DNA of 64,000 nt, from positions 744,001-808,000 of the forward strand of contig CAVVPG010000004.1 of NCBI GenBank assembly GCA_963750075.1, read 5' to 3'. Within the stretch, counting starts at the first letter, position 1. Every line of letters begins with the position of its first letter. Below the pieces are notes generated by a model that saw only the letters and a list, made by a program, of their open reading frames with translations, was not told where the DNA came from and made no database searches. This document shows positions 9,250 through 19,550 of the stretch, one piece after another. Origin of the DNA: Bog-473 sp963750075. GTDB lineage: Bacteria > Actinomycetota > Acidimicrobiia > Acidimicrobiales > RAAP-2. The translations under genes were made by a program, and so were the position numbers.

Positions 9250-9851
9250 CCCCACCCGGCAGCGGCCCGCCCACCGAGTGGGTGGCCGGGTGCGCGGCGG
9301 CGCAGGCGGCCCTGGACACCGCGCTCGTCGGGCTGGACGACACCACGGCGCGCCGGCCGAGCCTGCTGCCGGGCTGGAGCGTCGGGCACGTGCTCACCCA
9401 CATCGCCCGCAATGCCGACAGCGTGGTGTGGCGCCTGGAGGGCGCGGCCCACGGCGAGCTGCGCGACCAGTACCCCGGAGGCGTGGCCCAGCGCCGGGCG
9501 GACATCGAGGCCGGCGCGGGGCGCCCCGCCGCTGCGCTCGCCACCGACGTCCGGCACACCTCGGCCGCCGTCGTGCAGGTGATGGCCGGGCTCCCGGCGG
9601 CGGCCTGGGACGCCCCGTCACGGACGTCGCGTGGCGTCGTGGAGAGCTCGCGCGACGTGATCCTCTCGCGCTGGCGCGAGGTGGTCGTCCACCACGGCGA
9701 CCTCGACCTCGGGCCCGTGCCCTTGCCGCCCGCGCTGGTCGAGGCCTGGCTGCCGCGGGAGCTGCCCCGGCTGGCCGAGCGGACCGATCCCGCCCGTCTC
9801 CTGCAGTGGATCGTCGGGCGGGGCGATCCGCCGGTGCTGGCGGCCTGGTAG
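9246..9851 (+). CDS. Maleylpyruvate isomerase/DinB-like family protein
   Basis: A 201-residue four-helix-bundle protein. LPGWSVGHVLTHIARNADSVVWRLEGA is the typical N-terminal helix pair with a metal-site His, and REVVVHHGDLDLG supplies further His ligands. Members of the mycothiol-dependent maleylpyruvate isomerase family use mycothiol for isomerisation or thiol transfer, which fits an actinobacterial host. The GTG overlaps the lyase stop (GTGA), suggesting co-expression. The substrate is unknown. Confidence 0.85.
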   Translation: MTPPGSGPPTEWVAGCAAAQAALDTALVGLDDTTARRPSLLPGWSVGHVLTHIARNADSVVWRLEGAAHGELRDQYPGGVAQRRADIEAGAGRPAAALATDVRHTSAAVVQVMAGLPAAAWDAPSRTSRGVVESSRDVILSRWREVVVHHGDLDLGPVPLPPALVEAWLPRELPRLAERTDPARLLQWIVGRGDPPVLAAW

Positions 9852-9882
9852 CGGTCGCCAGCACCGACCGCGGGTGGCGCGT

Positions 9883-10893
9883 CTAGCCCGACACGAACGC
9901 GTTGCCGGCCCGGTCCACGGCCACGCAGTACGTGGTGGTGGGACACGAGATCGCAGTGAGGGCGTGACCGTTGTCGATCAGGGTGCCGCTGCTCCAGGCC
10001 GTCCCGTTCCAGCCGAAGACGCGCCCGATGGAGTCGACGGCGCGGCAGAACGTCGCCGTGGGACAGGACACCCCGGTGAGCCCCGAGGCGTCGGTGCCGA
10101 CGACGGGCGGCTCCGACGCGATGGGGGCGGGGGCGGAGAAGGCAAGCCCGTTCCAGGTCAACTCGCTCCCGCTGCTGTCGACCAGGACACAGAAGGCGGG
10201 CGTCGCGCAGGAGACGGCGTTGAGCTGGCCCTGGGTATCGAGGTTGTCGGGCTGGGTCCAGGTGTGCCCGTTCCACACGGACGGGCCCCCTTCCGCGGCG
10301 ACGCAGAAGGTCGGGGACACGCACGAGACCTGGTTGGCGGCTCCCCACGCCCCGAGGTTGCCCGACCACCCCCGGCCGTCGAACGCGAAGGCGTTGCCCT
10401 CGCCGTCGATCGTCATGCAGAAGGTCGGGGCCGTGCAGTCGATGGCCGTGATGCCCTGGGCGGCCGGAATGGTGGCCGGGGGCTGCCAGGACGACCCGTT
10501 GAAGAACGCGACCTGGTTCGTGCTCGGCGCGGCGGCACAGAAGCCGACGCCGGCGCACGACAGATACGAGACGCCCTGGGGTGAGGGAGACGGCAGGGCG
10601 GGTCCGAGCGCGGTGACCTTCTCGGAGAAGAGGCGGAAGGTCAGGCCGGCGGTGCTGCCCACCATGCAGGTGCCCGGCGCCGGGCACGACACCGCCGTCA
10701 GGTTCGCGCCCGGCGCGACCCGTAGCGGCTTCGACCACGTGCCCGCCGGGGCCGTCGTCGTCGAGGTCGTCGTGTGCGTGGTCGTCGTGGTCGACGCGCT
10801 CGAGCCGGCGGGGCTCGTGCTGCATCCGGCGGCGAACGACGAGAGCGCCGCGCAGGCCAGCGCCGCCGCCAGCGGTCCCGCCCGGTGCCGCAC
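9883..10893 (-). CDS. Secreted lipoprotein with Cys-pair beta repeats
   Basis: A 336-residue lipoprotein. The signal peptide ends in a lipobox (FAAGC), followed by a Ser/Thr linker (STTTTTHTTTSTTT). The rest is about seven repeats of ~40 residues with the pattern (A/T)(V/I)SC-x4-6-(F/T)C-x(V)-x5-G-x(V/F)-x-W-NG-x-W, each contributing a Cys pair likely to form a disulfide. This looks like a beta-propeller. No enzymatic motif is visible. The same Cys-pair unit recurs in the N-terminal half of the 24207-26306 gene. Start is GTG 10893. Confidence 0.75.
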   Translation of the reverse strand: MRHRAGPLAAALACAALSSFAAGCSTSPAGSSASTTTTTHTTTSTTTAPAGTWSKPLRVAPGANLTAVSCPAPGTCMVGSTAGLTFRLFSEKVTALGPALPSPSPQGVSYLSCAGVGFCAAAPSTNQVAFFNGSSWQPPATIPAAQGITAIDCTAPTFCMTIDGEGNAFAFDGRGWSGNLGAWGAANQVSCVSPTFCVAAEGGPSVWNGHTWTQPDNLDTQGQLNAVSCATPAFCVLVDSSGSELTWNGLAFSAPAPIASEPPVVGTDASGLTGVSCPTATFCRAVDSIGRVFGWNGTAWSSGTLIDNGHALTAISCPTTTYCVAVDRAGNAFVSG

Positions 10894-10907
10894 CTACGCG
10901 CCCCGCA

Positions 10908-11387
10908 CTACTTGGAGACCGGCAGGCCGCTCGACTCGAGGGCCCGATGCCGCGACCACGTGTCGAGGACGATGAGCGTCTTGGTGCCGGTGACCCGGCC
11001 CCGGCGGCGCAGTTGCTCGATCACCTGGCCGAGGCGTTCCACGTCGGGCACCTGGAGCCACACGAGCGCGTCGGGGTCGCCGGCCGTCGTGAACACGGCC
11101 TGCACCTCCGAGAGCTGCATCGCCGTCTCCTTGATCTCCTGGAGGTCGGCGGTTCCGGCGAAGCGCACCTCGGTGAAGGCCTGGATCGGGCGCCCGGCCT
11201 TGCGGTGGTCGACGACGACGGTGTAGCCGGCGATGACGCCGGTGCGCTCCAGGCGCTCGATACGCCGGGTGACCGCGGACGCCGACAACGAGACCTGCTC
11301 GCCGATGTCGGCCATCGTCCTTCGTGCGTTGTGTGACAGCAGCTCGATGATGTGGTGATCGATCGGATCAAGTTCCTCAGTTCCCAT
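10908..11387 (-). CDS. Lrp/AsnC family transcriptional regulator
   Basis: A 159-residue regulator. An N-terminal winged helix-turn-helix (LDPIDHHIIELLSHNARRTMADIGEQVSLSASAVTRRIERLERTG, described by position ~5-50) precedes a ferredoxin-like RAM ligand-binding domain (residues ~65-150). Such proteins usually sense amino acids and often control a neighbour. ATG 11387 (MGTEELD) is chosen because the further 16 residues upstream are not family-like. The nearest upstream gene on the strand is a methyltransferase 96 bases away. Confidence 0.9.
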   Translation of the reverse strand: MGTEELDPIDHHIIELLSHNARRTMADIGEQVSLSASAVTRRIERLERTGVIAGYTVVVDHRKAGRPIQAFTEVRFAGTADLQEIKETAMQLSEVQAVFTTAGDPDALVWLQVPDVERLGQVIEQLRRRGRVTGTKTLIVLDTWSRHRALESSGLPVSK

Positions 11388-11483
11388 GGACAGAAGCCTA
11401 ACGAAAGCGGATTCGCCTGCACGTTCAGTGCACAAATGGCGCCGTCATCCACGCTCCGTTGCGCGCTCGTTGTGCCGGGGCGT

Positions 11484-12065
11484 TCAGGGCTCCCGCCGGT
11501 GGACCGAGACGGTGTAGCGCCCCGGCGGCACGAAGGGCTGGCGGTCCCACGTCGACCAGCGGTCCTCGAGCACCAGGCCGGCCCGGGCGGCCAGGACATC
11601 GTGCTCGGACGGCCCGAAGCCTCCGGGGTGCACGGAGTAGCCGGCCACGAGGCGGCCGCCGGGTTCCAGCCAGCGCGCTGCGTTGGCCATGACCCGGCCC
11701 TCGGTCCCGGGCACCACGAAGATCAGCACGTTGCCGGCCATGACCACCACGTCGAACGTGCGCCCGAGTTCGAGCCCGGCGTCGGCCAGGTCACCCTCCA
11801 CCCACGTCAGGCCGGGTGCCTTCGCCCGCGCCACCTCGAGCATGGCCGGGTCGGCGTCGACGCCCACGACCCGGCGGCCGCGGCGGCCGAGCTCGATCGC
11901 CACCCGGCCCGTGCCGCACCCCGCGTCGAGCACGGCGCCCGGGCCGTAGGAGTCGACGAGGGCCGCCTCGCCGTGCACGTCCACACCCGACGAGGCGAGG
12001 TCCTCGAAGCGACGGTCGTAGGCGACGCCGCGGGGAACGTCGCTCTCGTGCCAAGGGCGGACCAC
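11484..12065 (-). CDS. Class I SAM-dependent methyltransferase
   Basis: A 193-residue Rossmann-fold methyltransferase. Motif I is AVLDAGCGTGRVAIELG, motif II the acidic VVGVDADPAML, followed by WVEGDLADAGL and FDVVVMAGNVLIF. The short length leaves room for the SAM domain only, so the acceptor is small or unknown. It is transcribed leftward, just downstream of a secreted protein gene. Confidence 0.85.
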   Translation of the reverse strand: MVRPWHESDVPRGVAYDRRFEDLASSGVDVHGEAALVDSYGPGAVLDAGCGTGRVAIELGRRGRRVVGVDADPAMLEVARAKAPGLTWVEGDLADAGLELGRTFDVVVMAGNVLIFVVPGTEGRVMANAARWLEPGGRLVAGYSVHPGGFGPSEHDVLAARAGLVLEDRWSTWDRQPFVPPGRYTVSVHRREP

Positions 12066-12072
12066 GGGTGGC

Positions 12073-12855
12073 TTACGGGATGGAGGAGCCCCCCGGCAGT
12101 GTCTGGGTGGTGGCGCCGGCGGGAAGGCTGAACAGGCTGGAGGGCGGGCTCGACGAGTACTTCGTCAGCTCGAAGTAGCTCGACGACGACGCCGAGCCCG
12201 AATAGGAGAGGATTCCCTGCTTGGTCACGCAGTACTTGCCACCCTTGCCCCGCACGGTGACGGTGATGCAGGTGGAGGGTTGCCCGGCGAATGTCGCCGA
12301 GGACGACGACACCTTGATGCCGAGGAGCCTCGAGACGAGGCCCTGCTTGGCCTCGGAGAAGGCTTGCAGCACCCCGGCGGTGCTGAAGGCATCCTCCAAC
12401 CCGAGCAGCGGGTTGGCGCCCTTGACCGAGATGCACGAGAGCGACGCCTTCGTCGTGGTCGTGGTCGAGGACGTGCCCGAGTTGCCCGAGTTGCCCGAGT
12501 TGCCCGAGTTGCCCGAGTTGCCCGAGTTCGAGGTGGCGCCGGAGTTCCCCGAGTTCCCGCTCGAGCCGGAGTTGGTCGAGCAGTAGTAGGTCGTCTTCCC
12601 GTTGTTGATCACGCTGCCGGTCGACGACGAGAAGTTCGACTTGGGAGGCGACTGGGCGATCGTCACCGTCGTCTTCTGCCCGTCGCTGACCGAGGTGTAC
12701 TGAGCCAGGTAGGTCAGATGCTTGGCGTGATTGAGGCTGTTCGTCAGCGCCTTCAGGTTGGGGGCGGAGGCACGGCCCGACGCGGGCGCGGCAGGCAGCA
12801 GGACGAGCGCCCCCAGACCGAGGGCGACGGTCATGGAGACGAGGCGGGTTCGCAT
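12073..12855 (-). CDS. Secreted protein with Asn-Ser-Gly repeat linker
   Basis: A 260-residue exported protein with an N-terminal signal peptide (hydrophobic segment ALGLGALVLLPAAPA). An N-terminal domain contains LTYLAQYTSVSDGQ. A low-complexity linker of NSG units follows (residues ~95-130) with a Thr run, then a C-terminal domain with conserved-looking Cys residues (CITVTVRGKGGKYCVT). The overall shape resembles LppX/LprG-like carriers, but I cannot confirm this. The linker is encoded by 9-base tandem repeats. Confidence 0.65.
   Translation of the reverse strand: MRTRLVSMTVALGLGALVLLPAAPASGRASAPNLKALTNSLNHAKHLTYLAQYTSVSDGQKTTVTIAQSPPKSNFSSSTGSVINNGKTTYYCSTNSGSSGNSGNSGATSNSGNSGNSGNSGNSGNSGTSSTTTTTKASLSCISVKGANPLLGLEDAFSTAGVLQAFSEAKQGLVSRLLGIKVSSSSATFAGQPSTCITVTVRGKGGKYCVTKQGILSYSGSASSSSYFELTKYSSSPPSSLFSLPAGATTQTLPGGSSIP
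12475..12528. repeat. 9-bp tandem repeat encoding the NSG linker
   Basis: Five to six head-to-tail copies of GTTGCCCGA within the secreted-protein gene at 12073-12855. On the coding strand each unit is read as Asn-Ser-Gly. The copies are nearly identical, so linker length is probably variable by slippage while staying in frame. Confidence 0.85.
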
Positions 12856-12946
12856 GGCCGAACGCTATCCCTCACCAGGCCACCGGGGGTGCATCCGTTG
12901 CACCGGCGGGGACGGCGGTGCACGCGCCGTCGGTAGGGTGCACGGC

Positions 12947-13704
12947 GTGTGTCTCCTCGTGGTCGCGTGGCAGGTCGTGACGGGTGAGCCCCTGATCGTG
13001 GGCGCCAACCGCGACGAGGTCCTGGAGCGGCCGTCGACCCCGGTCACGGTGCTCGACGCAGGACCGCCCCGGGTCCTCGGAGGGCGCGACGAGCTCTCCG
13101 GGGGGACCTGGCTGGCCGTCAACGAGCACGGCGTGTGCGCCGCGCTGACCAACCAGCCGCTGGGTGACGCCAAGGACCCGACCCGGAGGTCGCGGGGCGA
13201 ACTGCCCCTCGCGCTGGCCGGCCACACCACCGCGCGCGACGCCGCCGTCACCCTCCTGGGGACGGCCCGGCCGGCTGACTACAACGGGTCATGGCTGCTG
13301 GTGGGCGACCGGACCTCCCTCTTCTTCATCGACTTCACCGGATTGGTGGACCCGGTTGCCGTCTCGCTCCAGCCCGGTTTCCACATCCTGGAGAACCGCG
13401 CCCTCGGGGAGCCCTCGCGCAAGGTCGACCTGGTCCGCGAGGCGCTCGGCACGCCGGCCGACGGCGACGAAGTGGACGCCGCCTTCCGGCGCGTCCTGGC
13501 CGACCACCGCGTCCCCGAGGGCGACGAGCGCGCCAACGCGGCCAACTGCGTCCACCTCGAGGGCTTCGGCACGCGCTCGTCGTGCATCGTGCGGGTGCCC
13601 GCCGGCGGCGCCCTACCCCGGCTCTGGGTGGCCGACGGCCCCCCGTGCGCCACGCCCTACGTGGAGGCGGGCGCCCTGTGGGGGCGCGCCGGCGCCGCAA
13701 AGGC

Positions 13705-13729
<25 letters not shown>
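12947..13729 (+). CDS. NRDE family protein (TANGO2-like Ntn hydrolase fold)
   Basis: A 260-residue protein whose signature NRDE appears in VGANRDEVLERP. GTWLAVNEHGVCAALTN and FHILENRAL are further family blocks. GTG 12947 places Cys2 at the N-terminus (MCLLVVAWQ), the position expected for an Ntn-hydrolase nucleophile; GTG 12938 upstream would bury it. Biochemical function in bacteria is unsettled. Its end overlaps the convergent EttA gene by 25 bases. Confidence 0.85.
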
Positions 13730-15384
<1,655 letters not shown>

Positions 15385-15475
15385 GACGACCAGTGTGCCC
15401 CATGGCCGTCGGTCGTCCGAACGCGCCGCGACCGCCACGCGGTCGGCCCTGCAACAGCGTCCGTGGTCGATACAG

Positions 15476-16534
15476 CTATCCGGTGGCGGAGGTCCAACTG
15501 ATGCTGCGGAGCCTGCGCTCGCCGACCCGGCCGCTGCCGGCGAACCAGCGCGCCGAGGCCTCCAGCGCCTCGGTGGCGGGCCGCGGTGCGTACCCGAGCT
15601 CGGCACGTGCCCGGCTGTCGTCGAAGGCCATCTGGGACGTCGACATGCGGGCCGCCTCGAGCGGCACGGACGGGTGCCGGCGCAGCAGCTTGCCCTCGAC
15701 CGTCTCGGAGAGCGCGGCCACGGCCAGCGAGAGCGGGCGCGGGACCTTGATCCTCGGGACCGGAAGGCCCGTGATGGCCGCCAGCTGGCCCAGCATGCCC
15801 TGCAGCGTCAGGTTCTCCCCGCCCAGGATGTAGCTGCGGCCGGTGCGGCCGCGCTCGAGCGCCAGGACGTGCCCGGCAGCCACGTCGTCGACGTGGGCCA
15901 CGTTCAGCACCGTGTCGACGTAGCCGGGAATCCGCCCGTTCAGGTAGTCCAAGACGAGCTTGCCGGTCGGTGTCGGGGCGCGGTCGCCCGGACCGAGCGG
16001 GAAGGTCGGGAGCACGATGGAGGCGGGCAGGCCTTCGGCGATGGCGCGCAGCACCTCGTGCTCGGCCACGTACTTGGAGCGCTTGTACGAGCCGTAGAGG
16101 TGCCGGACGTCGGGAAAGGACCGCTCGTCGGCCGACGACCCGGTTCCGGCCACCTGCTCGAGGCCGAGCGTCCCCACCGTGCTCGTGTAGACCATCCGCT
16201 CGACCCCCGCCTCCGACGCGGCCACCAGCACGTTCCTCGTCCCCCCGACGTTGACGTCGTAGAACGCGTTCGGGTCGCGGGCCCAGAACCGGTAGAGCGC
16301 GGCCACGTGGAAGACCGCTCGGCAGCCGCTCACGGCCTGGCGCGCGCTCTCGGGGTTGCGGAGATCCCCGACCACCTGCTTGACGTCGGACCCCTCGAGG
16401 TTCCCCGTGTCCGCCCCGGGCTCCACGAGCGCGACGACCTCCTGCTCCCTGGCCACGAGCTGCCGGGTGACGGCCGAGCCGATGAAGCCGCTCGCCCCCG
16501 TCACGAGGACCCTGTCGCCGGACCCGAGGTTCAC
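15476..16534 (-). CDS. NAD-dependent epimerase/dehydratase, HpnA-like
   Basis: A 352-residue extended SDR. The NAD site is VLVTGASGFIGSAV, and the catalytic pair is Tyr/Lys in HLYGSYKRSKYVAEHEVL. Blocks such as LPTFPLGPGDRAPTPTGKLV, DYLNGRIPGYVDTVLNVAHV and SYILGGENLTL closely follow the hopanoid-associated sugar epimerase HpnA. Its ATG overlaps the stop of the upstream aminotransferase by 4 bases, so they form one unit. No squalene-hopene cyclase is in the window, so the hopanoid role is inferred. Confidence 0.75.
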   Translation of the reverse strand: MNLGSGDRVLVTGASGFIGSAVTRQLVAREQEVVALVEPGADTGNLEGSDVKQVVGDLRNPESARQAVSGCRAVFHVAALYRFWARDPNAFYDVNVGGTRNVLVAASEAGVERMVYTSTVGTLGLEQVAGTGSSADERSFPDVRHLYGSYKRSKYVAEHEVLRAIAEGLPASIVLPTFPLGPGDRAPTPTGKLVLDYLNGRIPGYVDTVLNVAHVDDVAAGHVLALERGRTGRSYILGGENLTLQGMLGQLAAITGLPVPRIKVPRPLSLAVAALSETVEGKLLRRHPSVPLEAARMSTSQMAFDDSRARAELGYAPRPATEALEASARWFAGSGRVGERRLRSISWTSATG

Positions 16535-17919
16535 AGCCGGGCCCGGTGCAACGTGCCCTTGGCCATGGTCCTGCCGAATTCGAAGATCAGGCTGGAACCC
16601 TGCTGCGCGCTGGCCAGCACGTCGTCGAGCGCGTCGGCGAAGAGCTCGACCTCGTCGTCGCCTGCGATCAGCGGAGGAAGCAGCTTGACCACGTTCATGT
16701 TGTCCGCCGCCACCTGCGTGAGGATGCGGTGCCGGTGGAACAGCGGCACGACGATCATCTGTGAGAAGAGCGCGGGGCGCAGCGCTTCGATCATCCGGAA
16801 CCGCCGCCGCGGGCCCGGTGAGGTGGGCTCACCGAAGACCAGCCCGATCATCAGGCCCATCCCCCGCACCTCGTGCAGGCACTCGTACCGATCGACCAGC
16901 GGCTGCAGCGCCTTGGTGAACGCCTTGCCCGTACGGCGCACCCGGTCGAGGATGTCCTCGTCGTCGAAGGCCGCCAGCGTGGCCAGGCCCGCCACCATGG
17001 CCAGCTGGTTGGTGCTGAAGGTCGACGAGTGCACGACCGCCCGGTCCATGGAGCTGAACACGCTGTCGGACACCGCCGCCGAGCACAGCATGGCTCCCAC
17101 GGGCACGTAGCCGCCCGAGAGCGCCTTCGAGACGGTGATGATGTCGGGCCTGATCCCGAACTGCTCGTGGCAGAAGAAGGTGCCCGTCCGGCCGAGGCCA
17201 GTCTGCACCTCGTCGAGGACCATGAGCGCCTTGTGGCGGCGGCAGAGCGACTGCGCCTCCTGCCAGAAGTCCTCGGAGGCGAGGTTGACGCCCTTGCCCT
17301 GGATCGGCTCCACGACGAAGGCGGCCACGTCCCCGCGCCGCAGCTCGCGGGCGAGGGCGGACGCGTCGCCGAACGGGATCATGTCGCAGCCCGGGAGGAG
17401 CGGGCCGAAGCCGCTGCGGAACTCCCGCCCCCCGTTGAGGGCCAGGGCACCGGTCGTCAGGCCGTGAAAGGCGTGGTCGCAGTAGAGGATGCGCGTCCGC
17501 TTGGTGGCCGCCCGGGCGAACTTGATGGCGCTCTCGACGGCCTCGGCACCCGAGTTGGTGAAGAAGACCCGCTCGATCCCCGGATGGGAGCGCGCCACGA
17601 GCTGCTCCGCCAAGACGCCGGGCAGGAGCGCGCAGTCCATCTGCACGAGGTTCGGCAGGTCGGCATCGAGGGCGTCGTGCAGCGCCTGCCCGACGCCGGG
17701 ATGGCCGCGGCCGAGGGCGAAGACCCCGAAACCGGACAGAAAGTCCAGGTAGCGGTCGTCCTTGTCGTCGATCAGGTAGCAGCCGTCGCCCTTGACGTAG
17801 AACCGGTCGAACTCGAGCGTGCCCAGCACCCGGGGTAACTGGGGGTTGAGGTACTTGGAGTGGAGGGTGAAGTTCTCGCCCGTGCGCTCGTCCAACACCT
17901 TCTTCAGGTCAAAGGGCAT
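16531..17919 (-). CDS. Class III aminotransferase, possibly hopanoid-associated (HpnO-like)
   Basis: A 462-residue fold-type I aminotransferase of the ornithine/acetylornithine class. FFTNSGAEAVESAIKFARAA and LMVLDEVQTGLGRTG carry the PLP-binding residues, and TVSKALSGGYVPVGAML the Schiff-base Lys. Coupling to an HpnA-like epimerase suggests the aminohopanoid transaminase HpnO, but an ornithine-type enzyme is the alternative. ATG 17919 (MPFDLKKV) is preferred to the open frame continuing to 18015. Confidence 0.75.
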   Translation of the reverse strand: MPFDLKKVLDERTGENFTLHSKYLNPQLPRVLGTLEFDRFYVKGDGCYLIDDKDDRYLDFLSGFGVFALGRGHPGVGQALHDALDADLPNLVQMDCALLPGVLAEQLVARSHPGIERVFFTNSGAEAVESAIKFARAATKRTRILYCDHAFHGLTTGALALNGGREFRSGFGPLLPGCDMIPFGDASALARELRRGDVAAFVVEPIQGKGVNLASEDFWQEAQSLCRRHKALMVLDEVQTGLGRTGTFFCHEQFGIRPDIITVSKALSGGYVPVGAMLCSAAVSDSVFSSMDRAVVHSSTFSTNQLAMVAGLATLAAFDDEDILDRVRRTGKAFTKALQPLVDRYECLHEVRGMGLMIGLVFGEPTSPGPRRRFRMIEALRPALFSQMIVVPLFHRHRILTQVAADNMNVVKLLPPLIAGDDEVELFADALDDVLASAQQGSSLIFEFGRTMAKGTLHRARL

Positions 17920-18077
17920 GTCGTGGGCTCCAGGGGGTCGATCTCCGAGCGGTGGCGACAGGTTAGTGGTGACCACCCCGCACCCGACGGAGGCGCGGCG
18001 GGAGTCCCGGTTCATGCGAGGATCGCCAGGAGGAAGGACCGCGGCGGGAAGTCCCCGGAGAGTGAAAGGGTGATCGA

Positions 18078-19550
18078 TTGACCAGTGCCCCCAACATCCT
18101 GCTCGTCATGTCGGACCAGCACCGGGCCGACATGATGGGTTGCGCCGGCGATCCCAGCGTCCTCACGCCCTCGCTCGATTCCCTGGCGGCCCAGGGAACC
18201 CGGTTCTCGCGGGTGGCCTGTCAGGGGCCGCTCTGCATGCCCTCGAGAGCCTCCTTCATGACCGAGCGCTACGTCCGCGACCACGGCGTCTACACCAATT
18301 GGGCCGAGATCGCGCCCGACGGCCACACCTACGCCTGGGCCCTCCGGGAGGCGGGCTACCACACGTCGCTGCTGGGCAAGGCACACCTGTACCTCGACGA
18401 GAACCTGACGGTGCCGCACACCGACGACATGGCGACGCGCCTCGAGGCACTCGGTTTCGCAGAGGTCTTCGAGACCGGTGACAAGTTCGTCGGCAAGATC
18501 CCGACCCGCTACACCGACTTCCTGGCGGAGCGGGGCCTGCTCGACACGTACAAGAAGCACATCGCCGACCGCAGCTACCAGGGCGACAACGAGGACGGGC
18601 GGAACGCGACCAAGTGCGTGCCGATGTGGGACTCGACACCCATGCCGCTGCCGCTCGATGCCTACGTCGACACCTGGCACGGCCACGAGGCCGTGCAGTG
18701 GATCGAACGCTATGACCGCGCGGAGCCGTTCTTCCTCTTCGTGGGGTTCCCCGGGCCCCACGATCCGTGGGACGCCCCTGCCGAGGCTCTGCGGCGCTAC
18801 CGCGACGTCGACATCTCCATGCCGCGTTCGACCCGGCGGCCCACCGTCGAGGGAACGGGGCGCTACGGCGCCCTGCTGAACGGGTTCCTCTGGATGTCGG
18901 ACTCCGAGACCATGACCGACGACGCCATCTGCGGCATGCGCCGTTCCTACGCCGCCGACATCTCGGTCATCGACGACGCGGTCGGGTGCATGATCGACGC
19001 GCTGGCCCGCAAGGGGATGCTCGACAACACGTGGATCATCTACACGAGCGACCACGGCGAGATGGCCGGCAGTCACGGGCTCATGTCCAAGTGCGTGCTC
19101 TACGAGGGGGCGGTGCGCGTGCCGCTGGTCGTCCGCCCGCCGGGCGGCGCTGAGGCCCGGGTGGTCGACGCGCTGGTGGAACATCTCGACGTGCCCGCGA
19201 CGCTGCGTGAGATCGCCGGTGCACCCGACATCCCCCTGGGTGAGGGTCGCTCCCTGCTGGCTGCCGTGCACGGCGAGGACCCCGAGCCGCGGGCGGTGAC
19301 GGTCAGCGAGAACTGGGGCTTCGCCATGTTCGAGACCGACCGGCACAAGCTCGTGATCGACGAGGACGCCCTCGCGCCCTGCCAGCTCTTCGACCTCCAC
19401 GAGGATCCGGCAGAGGATCACGACCTCCTGCCCGACCCCGACGCCGCACCGTTCGTCGAAGAGATGATGGAGACGATCGTCCGCCCGTTCTTCGGCACTC
19501 CCCCGGTCCGCCCGCACCCCAGCCCGTTCGCGGGCGGTCAGGACGAGTAG
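18078..19550 (+). CDS. Sulfatase (type I, formylglycine-dependent)
   Basis: A 490-residue alkaline-phosphatase-superfamily sulfatase. MSDQHRADMMGC supplies metal-binding Asp. The CxPSR motif in GPLCMPSRASF has Cys53, the residue oxidised to formylglycine by a separate generating enzyme. LLGKAHLYLDE and YTSDHGEMAGSHGLMSK give the remaining Lys/His/Asp site. No signal peptide is seen, so a cytoplasmic sulfate-ester hydrolase is likely. The only in-frame start near the family N-terminus is TTG 18078, with AAAGGG upstream. Its end overlaps the convergent antiporter by 13 bases. Confidence 0.88.
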   Translation: MTSAPNILLVMSDQHRADMMGCAGDPSVLTPSLDSLAAQGTRFSRVACQGPLCMPSRASFMTERYVRDHGVYTNWAEIAPDGHTYAWALREAGYHTSLLGKAHLYLDENLTVPHTDDMATRLEALGFAEVFETGDKFVGKIPTRYTDFLAERGLLDTYKKHIADRSYQGDNEDGRNATKCVPMWDSTPMPLPLDAYVDTWHGHEAVQWIERYDRAEPFFLFVGFPGPHDPWDAPAEALRRYRDVDISMPRSTRRPTVEGTGRYGALLNGFLWMSDSETMTDDAICGMRRSYAADISVIDDAVGCMIDALARKGMLDNTWIIYTSDHGEMAGSHGLMSKCVLYEGAVRVPLVVRPPGGAEARVVDALVEHLDVPATLREIAGAPDIPLGEGRSLLAAVHGEDPEPRAVTVSENWGFAMFETDRHKLVIDEDALAPCQLFDLHEDPAEDHDLLPDPDAAPFVEEMMETIVRPFFGTPPVRPHPSPFAGGQDE

